Of a stretch of 64,000 bases of DNA, positions 1-8,283 are shown piece by piece. The position numbers and the translations under genes are program-made. Within the stretch, counting starts at the first letter, position 1; the number at the start of each line of letters is the position of its first letter. Source of the DNA: Anaerolineae bacterium (GTDB lineage: Bacteria; Chloroflexota; Anaerolineae; Aggregatilineales; Phototrophicaceae). Below the pieces are notes generated by a model. It was not told the DNA's origin. It did no database searches and was given only the letters and a program-made list of their open reading frames with translations. Location of the stretch: assembly GCA_022824365.1 (NCBI GenBank), contig JAJEAA010000005.1, positions 62,001-126,000 on the forward strand, in the 5' to 3' direction.

Positions 1-1602
1 GAAATCAACGGAGAAATTCATCGCCTTGAAAGTGAATTATCGGAACAGCGCACCAAGCTGATCCGCGAAACCGAGGTGCTTCGCGAACGCCTCAAAGGCT
101 TGCAAGATACGCTCAAAGCCGGCGCTGCGAACGAGATCGAAGCGCTTCAGTCAGATCTGCTCGTCTTGGAAGAACTCGACGCCAAACGGAATAACACTGT
201 CAAAGGCGCACAGCAATTACAGGTTCGACGCTCGGAATTCGCGACCCGCCTCGACCGCCTCAAAACCGACGGCGTCGCCCTCAACGAGCGGATGGAGCGC
301 CTGCAATTGGCGGATGGCGCGACCTGCCCTCTCTGCGGCCAAAAATTGACCGAGCGGCATCGCGATGACATGCTGGCTCAATTGATAGCCGAGCGCGATG
401 CCATGCGCGCGCAGTATCGCGAATATTCTTCCGCGATTCAGGACTGTGAAAGAAAGCGCGCTGAGCTTGAAAGAGACCTTGAAGACTGGGCGCGGAAGCT
501 GAAAGACCTGCCCGCGCTGCAACAAAAACTGGGCGCCGCCGCCGAACTCCGCCGCAATGCCGAAGCCGCTGAAGCCGCCCTGCGCCTGGAGACGCTGCAA
601 TTGGCGCAGCTTGAAAAACGCCTGAACGAGAACGATTACGGAAAAGAATTGCGACTGCAACTTGCCGCGCTGAATGAGCGGCGAGACCAGCTCGCGGTCG
701 ACCCCGATACCCATGCCAAAACACAATCGAAGCTGGCCGATCTGGCCGCCTTCGACCGCCAATACACCCAATTGGAATTCGCCAAGCTCAACCTGCCCGA
801 GGCTCAGCAAAGACGCGCGCAAACGGCGGAACGCTTGTCCAGGCTGGAAACGGCGCTGGCCGCCGACCAGACCAGGCTCCAGCAGATCCAAAAAGAGATC
901 GCCGCCCTCGCTGACAAGGTGGAGAAAGAACGCGAATACCGCGCCGAGGTCGAGCGTGTCCGCGCCGAGGTCCAGCAACATCGGGAGCGCAAAGCCATCT
1001 GCGAGCAAGAGTTGCATGCCATCGCCGCCGGCCGCGAAAAGCTGCGGCGTCTTACGGCGCGCCTCGCTGCCGCGCAACATCAGCGGAGCCTCTATGATGA
1101 GTTACGAGTCGCCTTCGGAAAAAATGGCCTGCCAGCCATGATCATCGAAACTGCCGTCCCCGAATTGGAAGCCGAGACCAACAACTTGCTCGCGCGTCTG
1201 ACCGGAGGCCGCATGACCCTGCGCATCGCGACGCAGCGAGAGCGCGTCAGCGGCGGCTTGGCCGAAACCCTCGAGCTGGAAATCGCCGATGAATTGGGCA
1301 CGCGCGCCTACGAGCTCTATAGCGGCGGCGAAGCTTTCCGCATCAACTTCGCCATTCGCATCGCCCTCTCCAAGCTGCTGGCCAGGCGCGCCGGCGCTCA
1401 ACTGCGTACGCTCTTCATCGACGAAGGTTTCGGCTCCCAAGACGAAGATGGACGCGACAAACTGGTCGACGCCATCAACAAGATCAAGTCGGACTTCGAG
1501 CTTATCCTCGTGATCACTCACATTGATGAACTCCGCGATGCCTTCCCCGTCCATCTGCTGGTGGAAAAAACCGCCGCTGGCAGCCATGTGACGATTCGCT
1601 AA
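1..1602 (+). CDS. sbcC: SbcC/Rad50-like exonuclease ATPase subunit, 3' part
   Basis: The frame is open from the first base, so the 5' end with Walker A lies outside the window. Visible are a long charged coiled coil, a zinc-hook CPLC motif at bases 325-336, a second coiled coil, then the C-terminal ATPase lobe with the signature YSGGE, a Walker B FIDEGFGSQD and a switch histidine in VITHIDE. This order (coil, CxxC hook, coil, ABC lobe) is that of SbcC/Rad50, which works with the SbcD/Mre11 nuclease on DNA ends and hairpins. A GTG at 76 opens a long frame but lies inside the first coil and is probably not the start. SbcD is not in the window. Confidence 0.9.
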   Translation, partial: EINGEIHRLESELSEQRTKLIRETEVLRERLKGLQDTLKAGAANEIEALQSDLLVLEELDAKRNNTVKGAQQLQVRRSEFATRLDRLKTDGVALNERMERLQLADGATCPLCGQKLTERHRDDMLAQLIAERDAMRAQYREYSSAIQDCERKRAELERDLEDWARKLKDLPALQQKLGAAAELRRNAEAAEAALRLETLQLAQLEKRLNENDYGKELRLQLAALNERRDQLAVDPDTHAKTQSKLADLAAFDRQYTQLEFAKLNLPEAQQRRAQTAERLSRLETALAADQTRLQQIQKEIAALADKVEKEREYRAEVERVRAEVQQHRERKAICEQELHAIAAGREKLRRLTARLAAAQHQRSLYDELRVAFGKNGLPAMIIETAVPELEAETNNLLARLTGGRMTLRIATQRERVSGGLAETLELEIADELGTRAYELYSGGEAFRINFAIRIALSKLLARRAGAQLRTLFIDEGFGSQDEDGRDKLVDAINKIKSDFELILVITHIDELRDAFPVHLLVEKTAAGSHVTIR

Positions 1603-1707
1603 ACTCTGAGGACATCCTTATCAATGGCGTCGCGCCGGAACATGCCAAATCGCGTAGGGACGAACTATGAGGTCGCCCGAGACTGATAACTCTGGAAAGG
1701 AAACCAC

Positions 1708-2469
1708 ATGCCATTCGTCCAGCCCGAATACCAACTCTCCCGCGCCGATGTCGATTTCTTCGTGGCCAACGGCTACCTCGGTCCTTACGCCGCTGTGACC
1801 CCCGCCGAAATGATGGGGATCCGCGCCAAAATCGAAGCCACTGTCTTCAAAACCGACGGTCCCAACCCCCGCCGCCCCATGCAATCACGGCACATGGACC
1901 AACCGGTCGTCTACGATCTGGTCACGCATCCCGCCATCATCGACCGCATCGCCTGCCTGTTCGGTCCCGATATTGTCATCTGGACGACTAATTTCTGGCT
2001 GAAAAATCCCGGCGGCGCCGAAATCCCCTGGCACCAGGATATCAACTTCTGGCCCCTCGAGCCGCCCGTGAATATCTCCGCCTGGATCGCCATCGACGAA
2101 GTCACAACCGAGAATGCCTGCCTGCAGATTATCCCCGGCTCGCACCGCGAACTCTTGCCGCACACCCGCGCGCCGGCAGAAATGGCAATCCATGAAATGG
2201 TGGCTCCGACCGCCTACGATGCGGACCAAGCAGTCAATATAGAATTGAAACCCGGCGAATTCTTCCTCTTCAGCGAGCGCCTGCTGCACCGTTCCAGCAA
2301 GAACACGTCGGACAAGCGCCGCCTCGGCTTGTCCATCCGTGTGACGCTGCCCGTGGTTCACATCTTCCAAAACACAGCCCACCTGCATCCGGGGCACACC
2401 GCCATCCTGGCCAAAGGCAAGGACGTCATGGGCTTCAACCGCTATGCCGGCCGCCCACCGAGTACTTGA
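1708..2469 (+). CDS. phytanoyl-CoA dioxygenase (PhyH) family protein, copy 1
   Basis: This 253-residue protein belongs to the PhyH family of Fe(II)/2-oxoglutarate oxygenases. The metal-binding HxD appears in IPWHQDINFW and the distal histidine probably in LLHRSSKNT, followed by an arginine-rich strand (RRLGLSIRV) that fits 2-oxoglutarate binding. The start is an ATG after AAGGAAACC. Its neighbour at 2571 is a clear paralogue beginning with the same EYQLSRADVDFFV block, so the pair arose by tandem duplication. PhyH proteins hydroxylate varied small molecules and the substrate cannot be read from the sequence. Confidence 0.88.
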   Translation: MPFVQPEYQLSRADVDFFVANGYLGPYAAVTPAEMMGIRAKIEATVFKTDGPNPRRPMQSRHMDQPVVYDLVTHPAIIDRIACLFGPDIVIWTTNFWLKNPGGAEIPWHQDINFWPLEPPVNISAWIAIDEVTTENACLQIIPGSHRELLPHTRAPAEMAIHEMVAPTAYDADQAVNIELKPGEFFLFSERLLHRSSKNTSDKRRLGLSIRVTLPVVHIFQNTAHLHPGHTAILAKGKDVMGFNRYAGRPPST

Positions 2470-2570
2470 TTTTTTCTGTACTCTCTGAGACTCTGTGGTG
2501 AATCAATCCGCCCGGTCTGCGCCCGCGATCAACCGTGACTACAATAGCAAAACATGCGAAAGGAACGCAC

Positions 2571-3323
2571 ATGTCCCGCGTCAGCCCCGAATACCAACTA
2601 TCCCGCGCCGATGTTGACTTCTTCGTCGCCAACGGTTACCTCGGTCCCTACGCCGCCATGGCCCCTGCCGAAATGGCGAACATCCGGCGCGATATCGAAA
2701 ATGACGTCCTCAACTCTGACGGTCCCAACCCGCGCTCCCGCGGCCAATCGCGGCACATGGATCAACCGGTCGTCTATGACCTGGCCACGCATCCCGCCAT
2801 CATTGACCGCATCGCCTGCCTGCTGGGACCAGACCTCGTCGTCTGGGCGACTAACTTCTGGCTGAAAGCCCCCGGCAGCCCCGAAATCCCCTGGCATCAG
2901 GACATCAGCTTCTGGCCCCTCGAGCCGCCGCTGAATACCTCCGCCTGGCTCGCCATCGACGAGGTGACCGTCGAAAATTCCTGCGTCCAGATCATCCCCG
3001 GCTCGCATCGGGAATCCCTGCCGCATACCCGCGCCCAAGATGATATGGCTTTCGGAAAAATGGCGGATCCGGACTCATTCGACGCCACCGGTGTTATTGA
3101 CATGGAACTGCAACCCGGCGAGTTCTTCATCTTCAGCGAGCGCCTGCTCCACCGCTCCAGCGAGAACACCTCGCAAAAACGGCGCCTGGGCATCTCCCTG
3201 CGCGTCACCCTGCCGATGGTGCATATCTTCCAGGACAAATCGCCTCTGCATCCGGGCCACACTGCCATCCTCGCCAAAGGCAAGGACCTCATGGGCTTCA
3301 ACCGCTACGCCGGCCGCCCCTAA
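2571..3323 (+). CDS. phytanoyl-CoA dioxygenase (PhyH) family protein, copy 2
   Basis: This is the second of two tandem PhyH oxygenases, 250 residues from the chosen start. The ATG at 2571 is preferred over an in-frame ATG 36 bases upstream because GAAAGGAA precedes it and the N-terminus then aligns with copy 1. The same HxD (WHQD) and distal HRSS motifs are present, so both copies look catalytically intact. The two copies differ most in the loop after the PHTRA motif, which could change substrate preference (inference). About 100 bases separate the copies. Confidence 0.88.
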   Translation: MSRVSPEYQLSRADVDFFVANGYLGPYAAMAPAEMANIRRDIENDVLNSDGPNPRSRGQSRHMDQPVVYDLATHPAIIDRIACLLGPDLVVWATNFWLKAPGSPEIPWHQDISFWPLEPPLNTSAWLAIDEVTVENSCVQIIPGSHRESLPHTRAQDDMAFGKMADPDSFDATGVIDMELQPGEFFIFSERLLHRSSENTSQKRRLGISLRVTLPMVHIFQDKSPLHPGHTAILAKGKDLMGFNRYAGRP

Positions 3324-3344
3324 GATCCATCTCAAATCGAAATC

Positions 3345-3369
3345 GTAGGGGCGACCCCTGGGTCGCCCG
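3345..3369. repeat. dispersed hairpin repeat A, copy 1
   Basis: GTAGGGGCGA...TCGCCCG palindrome with stem GGGCGACCC/GGGTCGCCC and loop CT. It lies 21 bases after a stop codon. Confidence 0.8.
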
Positions 3370-3487
3370 CTCTACAAACCGGGGTTTTCTCTGTGCTCTC
3401 AGTAGTATGAGAAACGGAAATCAAGTCGGTTGTAGTGACAACCTGTCAGGTTGCCCGAAACCTGCTCTCTGAGCGTTCTCCAATATT

Positions 3488-3540
3488 CTCATTATTTACT
3501 TGGTTCTACTTCTGCGCCTCTGTGGTGAGGTATCCTATGT
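3488..3540. repeat. dispersed CTCTGTGGTG-type repeat (family C)
   Basis: This holds the block TACTTGGTTCTACTTCTG followed by CCTCTGTGGTGAGG. Related strings recur at about 2485-2505, 3387-3415, 33535-33570, 33624-33664, 39448-39490, 39636-39660 and (inverted) 33037-33080 and 51588-51620. All are intergenic and their function is unknown. Confidence 0.55.
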
Positions 3541-3550
3541 TGCGCTCGCC

Positions 3551-3763
3551 CTAACTCAACTTCCGCCGCAACTCATCCATCGCATCGCGCGAACGCCGCC
3601 GCAGCTTGGCGCGAAAATGCGCCGCTTCTATCGCGCTGTACTTGCTGCGAATAATGTCCACGATCTCTTCCGTGCAGTTTTTGCAAAAGACATTTTCCGC
3701 ATCGGAAAAGGCCGCCGGCGGCAATTCCTGTTCACAGCGAATGCAGGGCTTAAGATCCGGCAC
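3551..3763 (-). CDS. small zinc-ribbon protein, hypothetical
   Basis: This 70-residue protein starts at a GTG, with GAAGGGAAA about nine bases upstream. Two CxxC pairs (CIRC near residue 7 and CKNC near residue 27) predict one zinc ribbon, followed by a basic helical tail rich in Arg and Lys. Such mini zinc ribbons usually bind nucleic acid or protein, but no specific role can be inferred. It is convergent with the PhyH pair and divergent from the Gfo/Idh/MocA genes, so it is probably its own transcription unit. Confidence 0.6.
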   Translation of the reverse strand: MPDLKPCIRCEQELPPAAFSDAENVFCKNCTEEIVDIIRSKYSAIEAAHFRAKLRRRSRDAMDELRRKLS

Positions 3764-3962
3764 GGGCGTTGTTTCCCTTCGATTGACCCGTCATTGTACG
3801 CCAGCGCGCTATCTTATGGAAGTGCCGCCGCAGCGCCTGCCACAGCGATTGCCCGGCGAGAACTGTATTTGTCATTTCGGAACTGATTTGCGATACTCAT
3901 TGGCCTGTAGGCGACGACTGTGTTTGCAGGTCCCTGACCCATGGAGGCGGAGAACTGACTGG

Positions 3963-4970
3963 ATGAGCTTAAGGATCGGCATTATTGGCGCTGGCTTGAT
4001 GGGCGAATGGCATGCGCAACGCTGGCAGCGGCTGCCGGTGAAGATCGCCGGCTTCTACGATGTATCGCCTGAGAATGCAGCCGCGCTGGCGGGAAAATTC
4101 TCCGCCCCGCCCTTCGCGTCGCTGGAGGCTTTGGTTCAGGCGGCGGATGTCGTGCAGATTTGCACTCCGTCTGTTTTCCACCTGGAAGCGGTTGAAGTCG
4201 CCGCCGCAATCGGCAAAGACATATTCTGCGAGAAGCCGCTTGCCCGCCGCGCCCAAGATGCGCAACGCATTATCGAGGTAGCCGAGAAAGCGGGCCTGCG
4301 CTTGTATGTCGGGCAGGTTTTGCGCTTCTTCCATCAATACCGGCGGACGAAGCAGGCGATTGACGCCGGCGAAATCGGCGCCCCCCGGCTGATCCGAGCC
4401 ATACGCGCGGCCGGCCATGCGGCGGAACTGGGCAACCGACGTTGGTTCGCCGATGTCGAGATGACGGGTGGCGTCGCTTTTGAAGTCAGCCTGCACGATA
4501 TCGACTTCGCCTGCTGGTGTATGGGTCCGGTGAAACGGATATTGGCGCGTGGCTTGAGTTATCGCGACGATTTGCCGGTCCTGGCTGACCACATGCTCCT
4601 GACGGTGGAATTCGCCGCGGGCGGCTTTGGTCATATCGAAGGCAACTGGATGGTGACCGATGGGAGCTTCAGGCAACAGTTTGAAGTGGTCGGCGACAAA
4701 GGCCGAATCGACTACGACAGCGCGCCGTCAGAGGCGCTCTACATCAGCTTGCGCGGGGAACCCGACCCCTTTCAATTGCCCGAAGAAACCATGCACGAAG
4801 ACGATGATCCTTACTTGCTGCAACTGCGTCATTTTCTGGCGGCTCTGCGCGATGACAAACCCTTCCTGATAGACCCGCGCGACGCCCTCCATGCCGTGCA
4901 AGTGGCCGAAGCCGCCACAGAATCCATGCGGATGGGCGCCGCTGTTGATCTGCAAGGAGGCTGGATGTGA
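3963..4970 (+). CDS. Gfo/Idh/MocA family NAD(P)-dependent oxidoreductase
   Basis: This 335-residue dehydrogenase has an N-terminal Rossmann fold (GIIGAGLMGEWHAQRW) and the family's CEKPLARR segment, whose lysine is part of the active site, followed by the alpha/beta C-terminal domain. The frame is open further upstream, but the glycine motif fixes the start at the ATG after GGAGGCGGAG. Family members oxidise or reduce sugars, inositols and sugar acids. Its stop overlaps the start of the next gene (ATGA), which is also Gfo/Idh/MocA-like, so the two are probably translated together and may form one enzyme. Confidence 0.85.
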   Translation: MSLRIGIIGAGLMGEWHAQRWQRLPVKIAGFYDVSPENAAALAGKFSAPPFASLEALVQAADVVQICTPSVFHLEAVEVAAAIGKDIFCEKPLARRAQDAQRIIEVAEKAGLRLYVGQVLRFFHQYRRTKQAIDAGEIGAPRLIRAIRAAGHAAELGNRRWFADVEMTGGVAFEVSLHDIDFACWCMGPVKRILARGLSYRDDLPVLADHMLLTVEFAAGGFGHIEGNWMVTDGSFRQQFEVVGDKGRIDYDSAPSEALYISLRGEPDPFQLPEETMHEDDDPYLLQLRHFLAALRDDKPFLIDPRDALHAVQVAEAATESMRMGAAVDLQGGWM

Positions 4971-5839
4971 AACTGTTGCTGGCCGGTTCTGACGAGGCGA
5001 AGGCGGCCGCGTACAGGCGCGCGGCGGATGCCCTGGGCGGCTGCGAGATCGTGGGACAGTTTGCAGCCGGCGAATTGTCGCAGACAAGTGGACTGCCTGC
5101 TGCGCTAACTGGCGATGCTCGCGGCGTGATCGCGCTGGAGCGAATCAGCGATCAGATGATCGACATGCTTGTCCAGGAGAACGCAAGAACGCTATACGAC
5201 CCGCCCATATTTGATTCGGCGGCGCGCTTGCTCGAAGTGGCGGACCGCGCGGCGCGGAATAATCTCTGGCTCTTGCCAGTGCTGCCCCTCCGCCTTTTGC
5301 CCGTGATGCAGCGGATTCAAGAGCAAGTGGCGGCGGGCATACTCGGGCAACTGCTCTACGTGAAGCTGACGTACAACGAACGACTGCCGGCCGCGGGTTC
5401 CGCACCCCCTGGCGCGCTGGCCAAACGTGGATGCGACGCCTTGGACCTGCTGCGCTGGCTGCTCGGCGCTGAGATCGTCGACCTGCAAGTTATGCGCGGA
5501 AGCCTGGCGCCCGGCCTTGAGGATATCGCCCTTCTGTCGGTTGTGCTTGAGGACAAGATCTATGCGACGCTGGACATCAGTTGGTCGCTTCCGCGCGGCT
5601 ACCCCAAGGCGGCCTCAATCACTATCGAAATTGCCGGAACGCATGGCAGCATCCGCTCAGATGCCTTGAATCAAAACGCGCAGCTATACACGCGCAAGTC
5701 CGCGAGGTCGCTTAATTGGGGAAGCGATTGGCATGTCGAGGCATTGCGGTCTATCAAGGCGGTAACGGCGAGCGACGCTCCGCCGTCCACGCTTGAGGAT
5801 TTGGCTTGGGCGCAGACACAGGTTGAGAAACTGGCTTGA
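4967..5839 (+). CDS. Gfo/Idh/MocA-like protein with degenerate nucleotide site
   Basis: This 290-residue protein follows the classical oxidoreductase with a four-base ATGA overlap. Its C-terminal half (LGQLLYVKLTYNE, CDALDLLRWLLGAEI, then ISWSLPRGYPKA and IAGTHGSIRSD) fits the Gfo/Idh/MocA substrate domain. The N-terminal half lacks the glycine motif, reading LLLAGSDEAKAAAYRRAAD, and no EKP lysine motif is visible. It may therefore be a non-catalytic partner subunit of the upstream enzyme (inference). The alternative is decay, but the frame is intact along its whole length. Confidence 0.65.
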   Translation: MKLLLAGSDEAKAAAYRRAADALGGCEIVGQFAAGELSQTSGLPAALTGDARGVIALERISDQMIDMLVQENARTLYDPPIFDSAARLLEVADRAARNNLWLLPVLPLRLLPVMQRIQEQVAAGILGQLLYVKLTYNERLPAAGSAPPGALAKRGCDALDLLRWLLGAEIVDLQVMRGSLAPGLEDIALLSVVLEDKIYATLDISWSLPRGYPKAASITIEIAGTHGSIRSDALNQNAQLYTRKSARSLNWGSDWHVEALRSIKAVTASDAPPSTLEDLAWAQTQVEKLA

Positions 5840-5848
5840 CCGCGGCCT

Positions 5849-8062
5849 TCACTGACCATCGACTCGCGCCAATTGCGGGCTGGCGGAGGCTCTGCCTTGT
5901 TGCCCAGGATCAGCCAGGCCGCGCCGGGCGCGCGCCAGCTTCTGGTTGGCCGGCGGGCGGATGCTGTCGATAAGCGCCTGGACGCAGGCGACCAACTCCA
6001 ACGGCGCGTAGCCGGCCCCCCGCGCGATTGTGATCTCACCCTGAATCGCCGGCGTGATTAGCTCGCTGGCGCCCTTGGCGGATATCAGCACGATCGGCAC
6101 ATCCGCCAGTGCGGCGCTGCGCTGCATGGCGTCTATGACTTCGAAGCCGTCCATCTCCGGCATCAGCACATCAAGCATCAGCAGGTCGGGCGGCTCGTCC
6201 TGCATCAGGGCGATCCCGTCCCGGCCATCATAGGCGCTGCGGATCTGAAATTCGGGATTGATGCTGCGCAGCGTCTGGCCGAACAGCCGGACGATATCGC
6301 GATTGTCATCGATGATCATGATTGATTCCAGCGCCGGGCCGAACTGGCGCAGCGCTTTCTTCAACATTTCCAGCGAGACCGGCTTGACGAGATAATCGTA
6401 GGCGCCCCGCTGACGAATGGCGGCGCGTCCGCTGGGCATGGGCATCGTAATCAGATTGAGGTCGCTATGCTTGCCCTGGACCTGGTCGAGCAGTCGCCGG
6501 TAGTCATGATTCTCCGCCATCAGGAGGATATCCGGTTCCGATTGCGCCAGGCGACGTAGAGCCTCCCTCTCATCGTTGCAGACCGCGACATCGTGCGCCT
6601 TGAGATAACGGGAGAAGAAGGCGGTGACCGCTTCATCGGGGTCGACCACGAGAATGCGTTTTTCCGCCGGCGCCGGCTTGCTCAGCGCGCCGCTGGTCGA
6701 CATCCGCGCTACCAACTGTCGGGTGGTGGGCAGGGAGAAGGAGAAGCAACTGCCCAAACCCGGCTGCCCCGCGCTGCTCACGTTCATCACGCCGCCATGC
6801 AGGCGGATCAGTTCACGACTGAGCGTCAAGCCCAGCCCCGAGCCGCGTTCGCCCTGGGCATCCTCCTCGCCCACTTGAAAGAACTCATCAAAGACCCGCG
6901 GGATTTCTTCTTCCTTCAAGCCGATGCCGGTATCGATGACGCTGGTGACCCACTCATCGTCAGCAGCCGCGATCCGGATAGTGATGCCGCCCTCGCTGGT
7001 GAAACGCGCGGCATTCACCAGCAGGTTCAGCAGAATCTGGCGGATACGAACGGGGTCGAACCACAACTCGGGCAGGTCCGGGGGGATATCCAGTTGGAAG
7101 CTCAAGCCCTTTTTGGCGATGAGATCGGCTACCATATTGGCTGTTTCCGCAACGCACTCGCCAAGATTGCCCTTCTCCTTGACGATGGCGAGATGCCGCG
7201 CTTCCAACTGGGAAATATCCAGCACATCGTTGATGAGATTTTGCAGGTGTTTGGCATTGCGGTAGACGGCGTCGATATCGGCGCGGTAGCTGGCCGGCAA
7301 GAGCTCGTCATAAACTTCCGGCGCCAGGATCATCACCTCGCTGAAGCCGACGATCAGGTTGATGGGCGTGCGCAGTTCGTGGCTGACGTTGGCGGCGAAG
7401 CGCGCCTTCGCCTGGCGGGATTCTTCCGCTTGCTCAAAAGCGATTTCCAGCTTCCTATTTGTATCGCGCAGCCGTTCCTGATACTCCTGCAACTGCTTGG
7501 ACATCAGCGCGAGATCGGCCCGACTTTCGCGCGCCTCCTTCATTTGCTCGGCGGCGTAGTCCTGGAAGCCTTGACTGATCGCTAGCTGGTTGACGAAGTA
7601 GCGCCGCAGCAAGCCGACGATGATCGATTGCCCCCCGGCAATCGCGAGCATCAGCAGGAATTCGGCCGGCGGCGCAAAAGCCAGCAACAATAGAATATCG
7701 ACGGACAGAGCGAGCAGCAGCCAGGCTCGCGGCAAGACGATGACGGCGATGATGAGGCTGGCGGGAATGAGATAGAGAACGAATACGGTCTCGCTCGCGA
7801 TCGAGATCTGCGCCGCGAACAAGGCGATGCAAAAGAGCAGAAAAAAGCAGGCGAAATTGAAACTGCGCGACTTGATGAAATAGACCAATCCGCAAACGGC
7901 GATCATGATGACCGCATCGAACATCAGGATGTCGGGCAAGCTGCCGGGCAAAATATCGCCGGCCAGGATAAGGCACCACATGCCGATGCTGAGCAGCATA
8001 AGCGTGATGTTCAAGAATTCATTGCGGATGGGGCTTTCCTGGCTGCCGGGCGCGCTGTTCAT
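5849..8062 (-). CDS. membrane-bound hybrid histidine kinase with two receiver domains
   Basis: This 737-residue sensor kinase starts with about six hydrophobic segments (residues 17-157), then a coiled coil, then a HisKA domain with phosphoacceptor His228 in FAANVSHELRTP. The HATPase domain follows (N box NLLVNAARF, G1 DTGIGL, G2 GSGLGL). Two receiver domains end the protein. The first, near residues 468-580, has no acceptor aspartate: the strand reads DILLMAENHD. The second has a normal site, LLMLDVLMPEMDG. There is no periplasmic ligand domain, so the membrane part itself may sense. It is convergent with the Gfo/Idh/MocA pair and divergent from the sugar operon. Confidence 0.9.
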   Translation of the reverse strand: MNSAPGSQESPIRNEFLNITLMLLSIGMWCLILAGDILPGSLPDILMFDAVIMIAVCGLVYFIKSRSFNFACFFLLFCIALFAAQISIASETVFVLYLIPASLIIAVIVLPRAWLLLALSVDILLLLAFAPPAEFLLMLAIAGGQSIIVGLLRRYFVNQLAISQGFQDYAAEQMKEARESRADLALMSKQLQEYQERLRDTNRKLEIAFEQAEESRQAKARFAANVSHELRTPINLIVGFSEVMILAPEVYDELLPASYRADIDAVYRNAKHLQNLINDVLDISQLEARHLAIVKEKGNLGECVAETANMVADLIAKKGLSFQLDIPPDLPELWFDPVRIRQILLNLLVNAARFTSEGGITIRIAAADDEWVTSVIDTGIGLKEEEIPRVFDEFFQVGEEDAQGERGSGLGLTLSRELIRLHGGVMNVSSAGQPGLGSCFSFSLPTTRQLVARMSTSGALSKPAPAEKRILVVDPDEAVTAFFSRYLKAHDVAVCNDEREALRRLAQSEPDILLMAENHDYRRLLDQVQGKHSDLNLITMPMPSGRAAIRQRGAYDYLVKPVSLEMLKKALRQFGPALESIMIIDDNRDIVRLFGQTLRSINPEFQIRSAYDGRDGIALMQDEPPDLLMLDVLMPEMDGFEVIDAMQRSAALADVPIVLISAKGASELITPAIQGEITIARGAGYAPLELVACVQALIDSIRPPANQKLARARRGLADPGQQGRASASPQLARVDGQ

Positions 8063-8125
8063 ATCCTGACCTCGCCGCTAGTTTGCGGATTCTGCTGCCG
8101 CTATTGTCACACGAGTCGCGCCCTT

Positions 8126-8154
8126 TTGACAAAGATTGCAAGGCGGGTCATAAT
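8126..8154 (+). promoter_or_regulatory. sigma-70-type promoter of the sugar ABC operon
   Basis: TTGACA at 8126-8131 and CATAAT at 8149-8154 are separated by exactly 17 bases, matching 11 of 12 consensus positions. It points at the binding-protein gene at 8284. A short open frame, GTG at 8164 to TAA at 8253, lies in the presumed leader and could be a leader peptide or chance. Confidence 0.7.
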
Positions 8155-8283
8155 GCTTTGCATGTGCCGCCGCTCGCTGCTCTGGTCTTGTGGCAACAGG
8201 GACCGCAGGACAACTGGAATGCTTGGATGGCGCTGATGAAGGAAGTGCTTTAATGATGAGTTTTGAAGGGAGCGTTGAGCATC

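Noticed and set aside
3606..3962. Longer N-terminus for the Gfo/Idh/MocA protein
   Set aside because: The extra 119 codons precede the Rossmann fold, overlap the opposite zinc-ribbon gene and have no similarity to the family.
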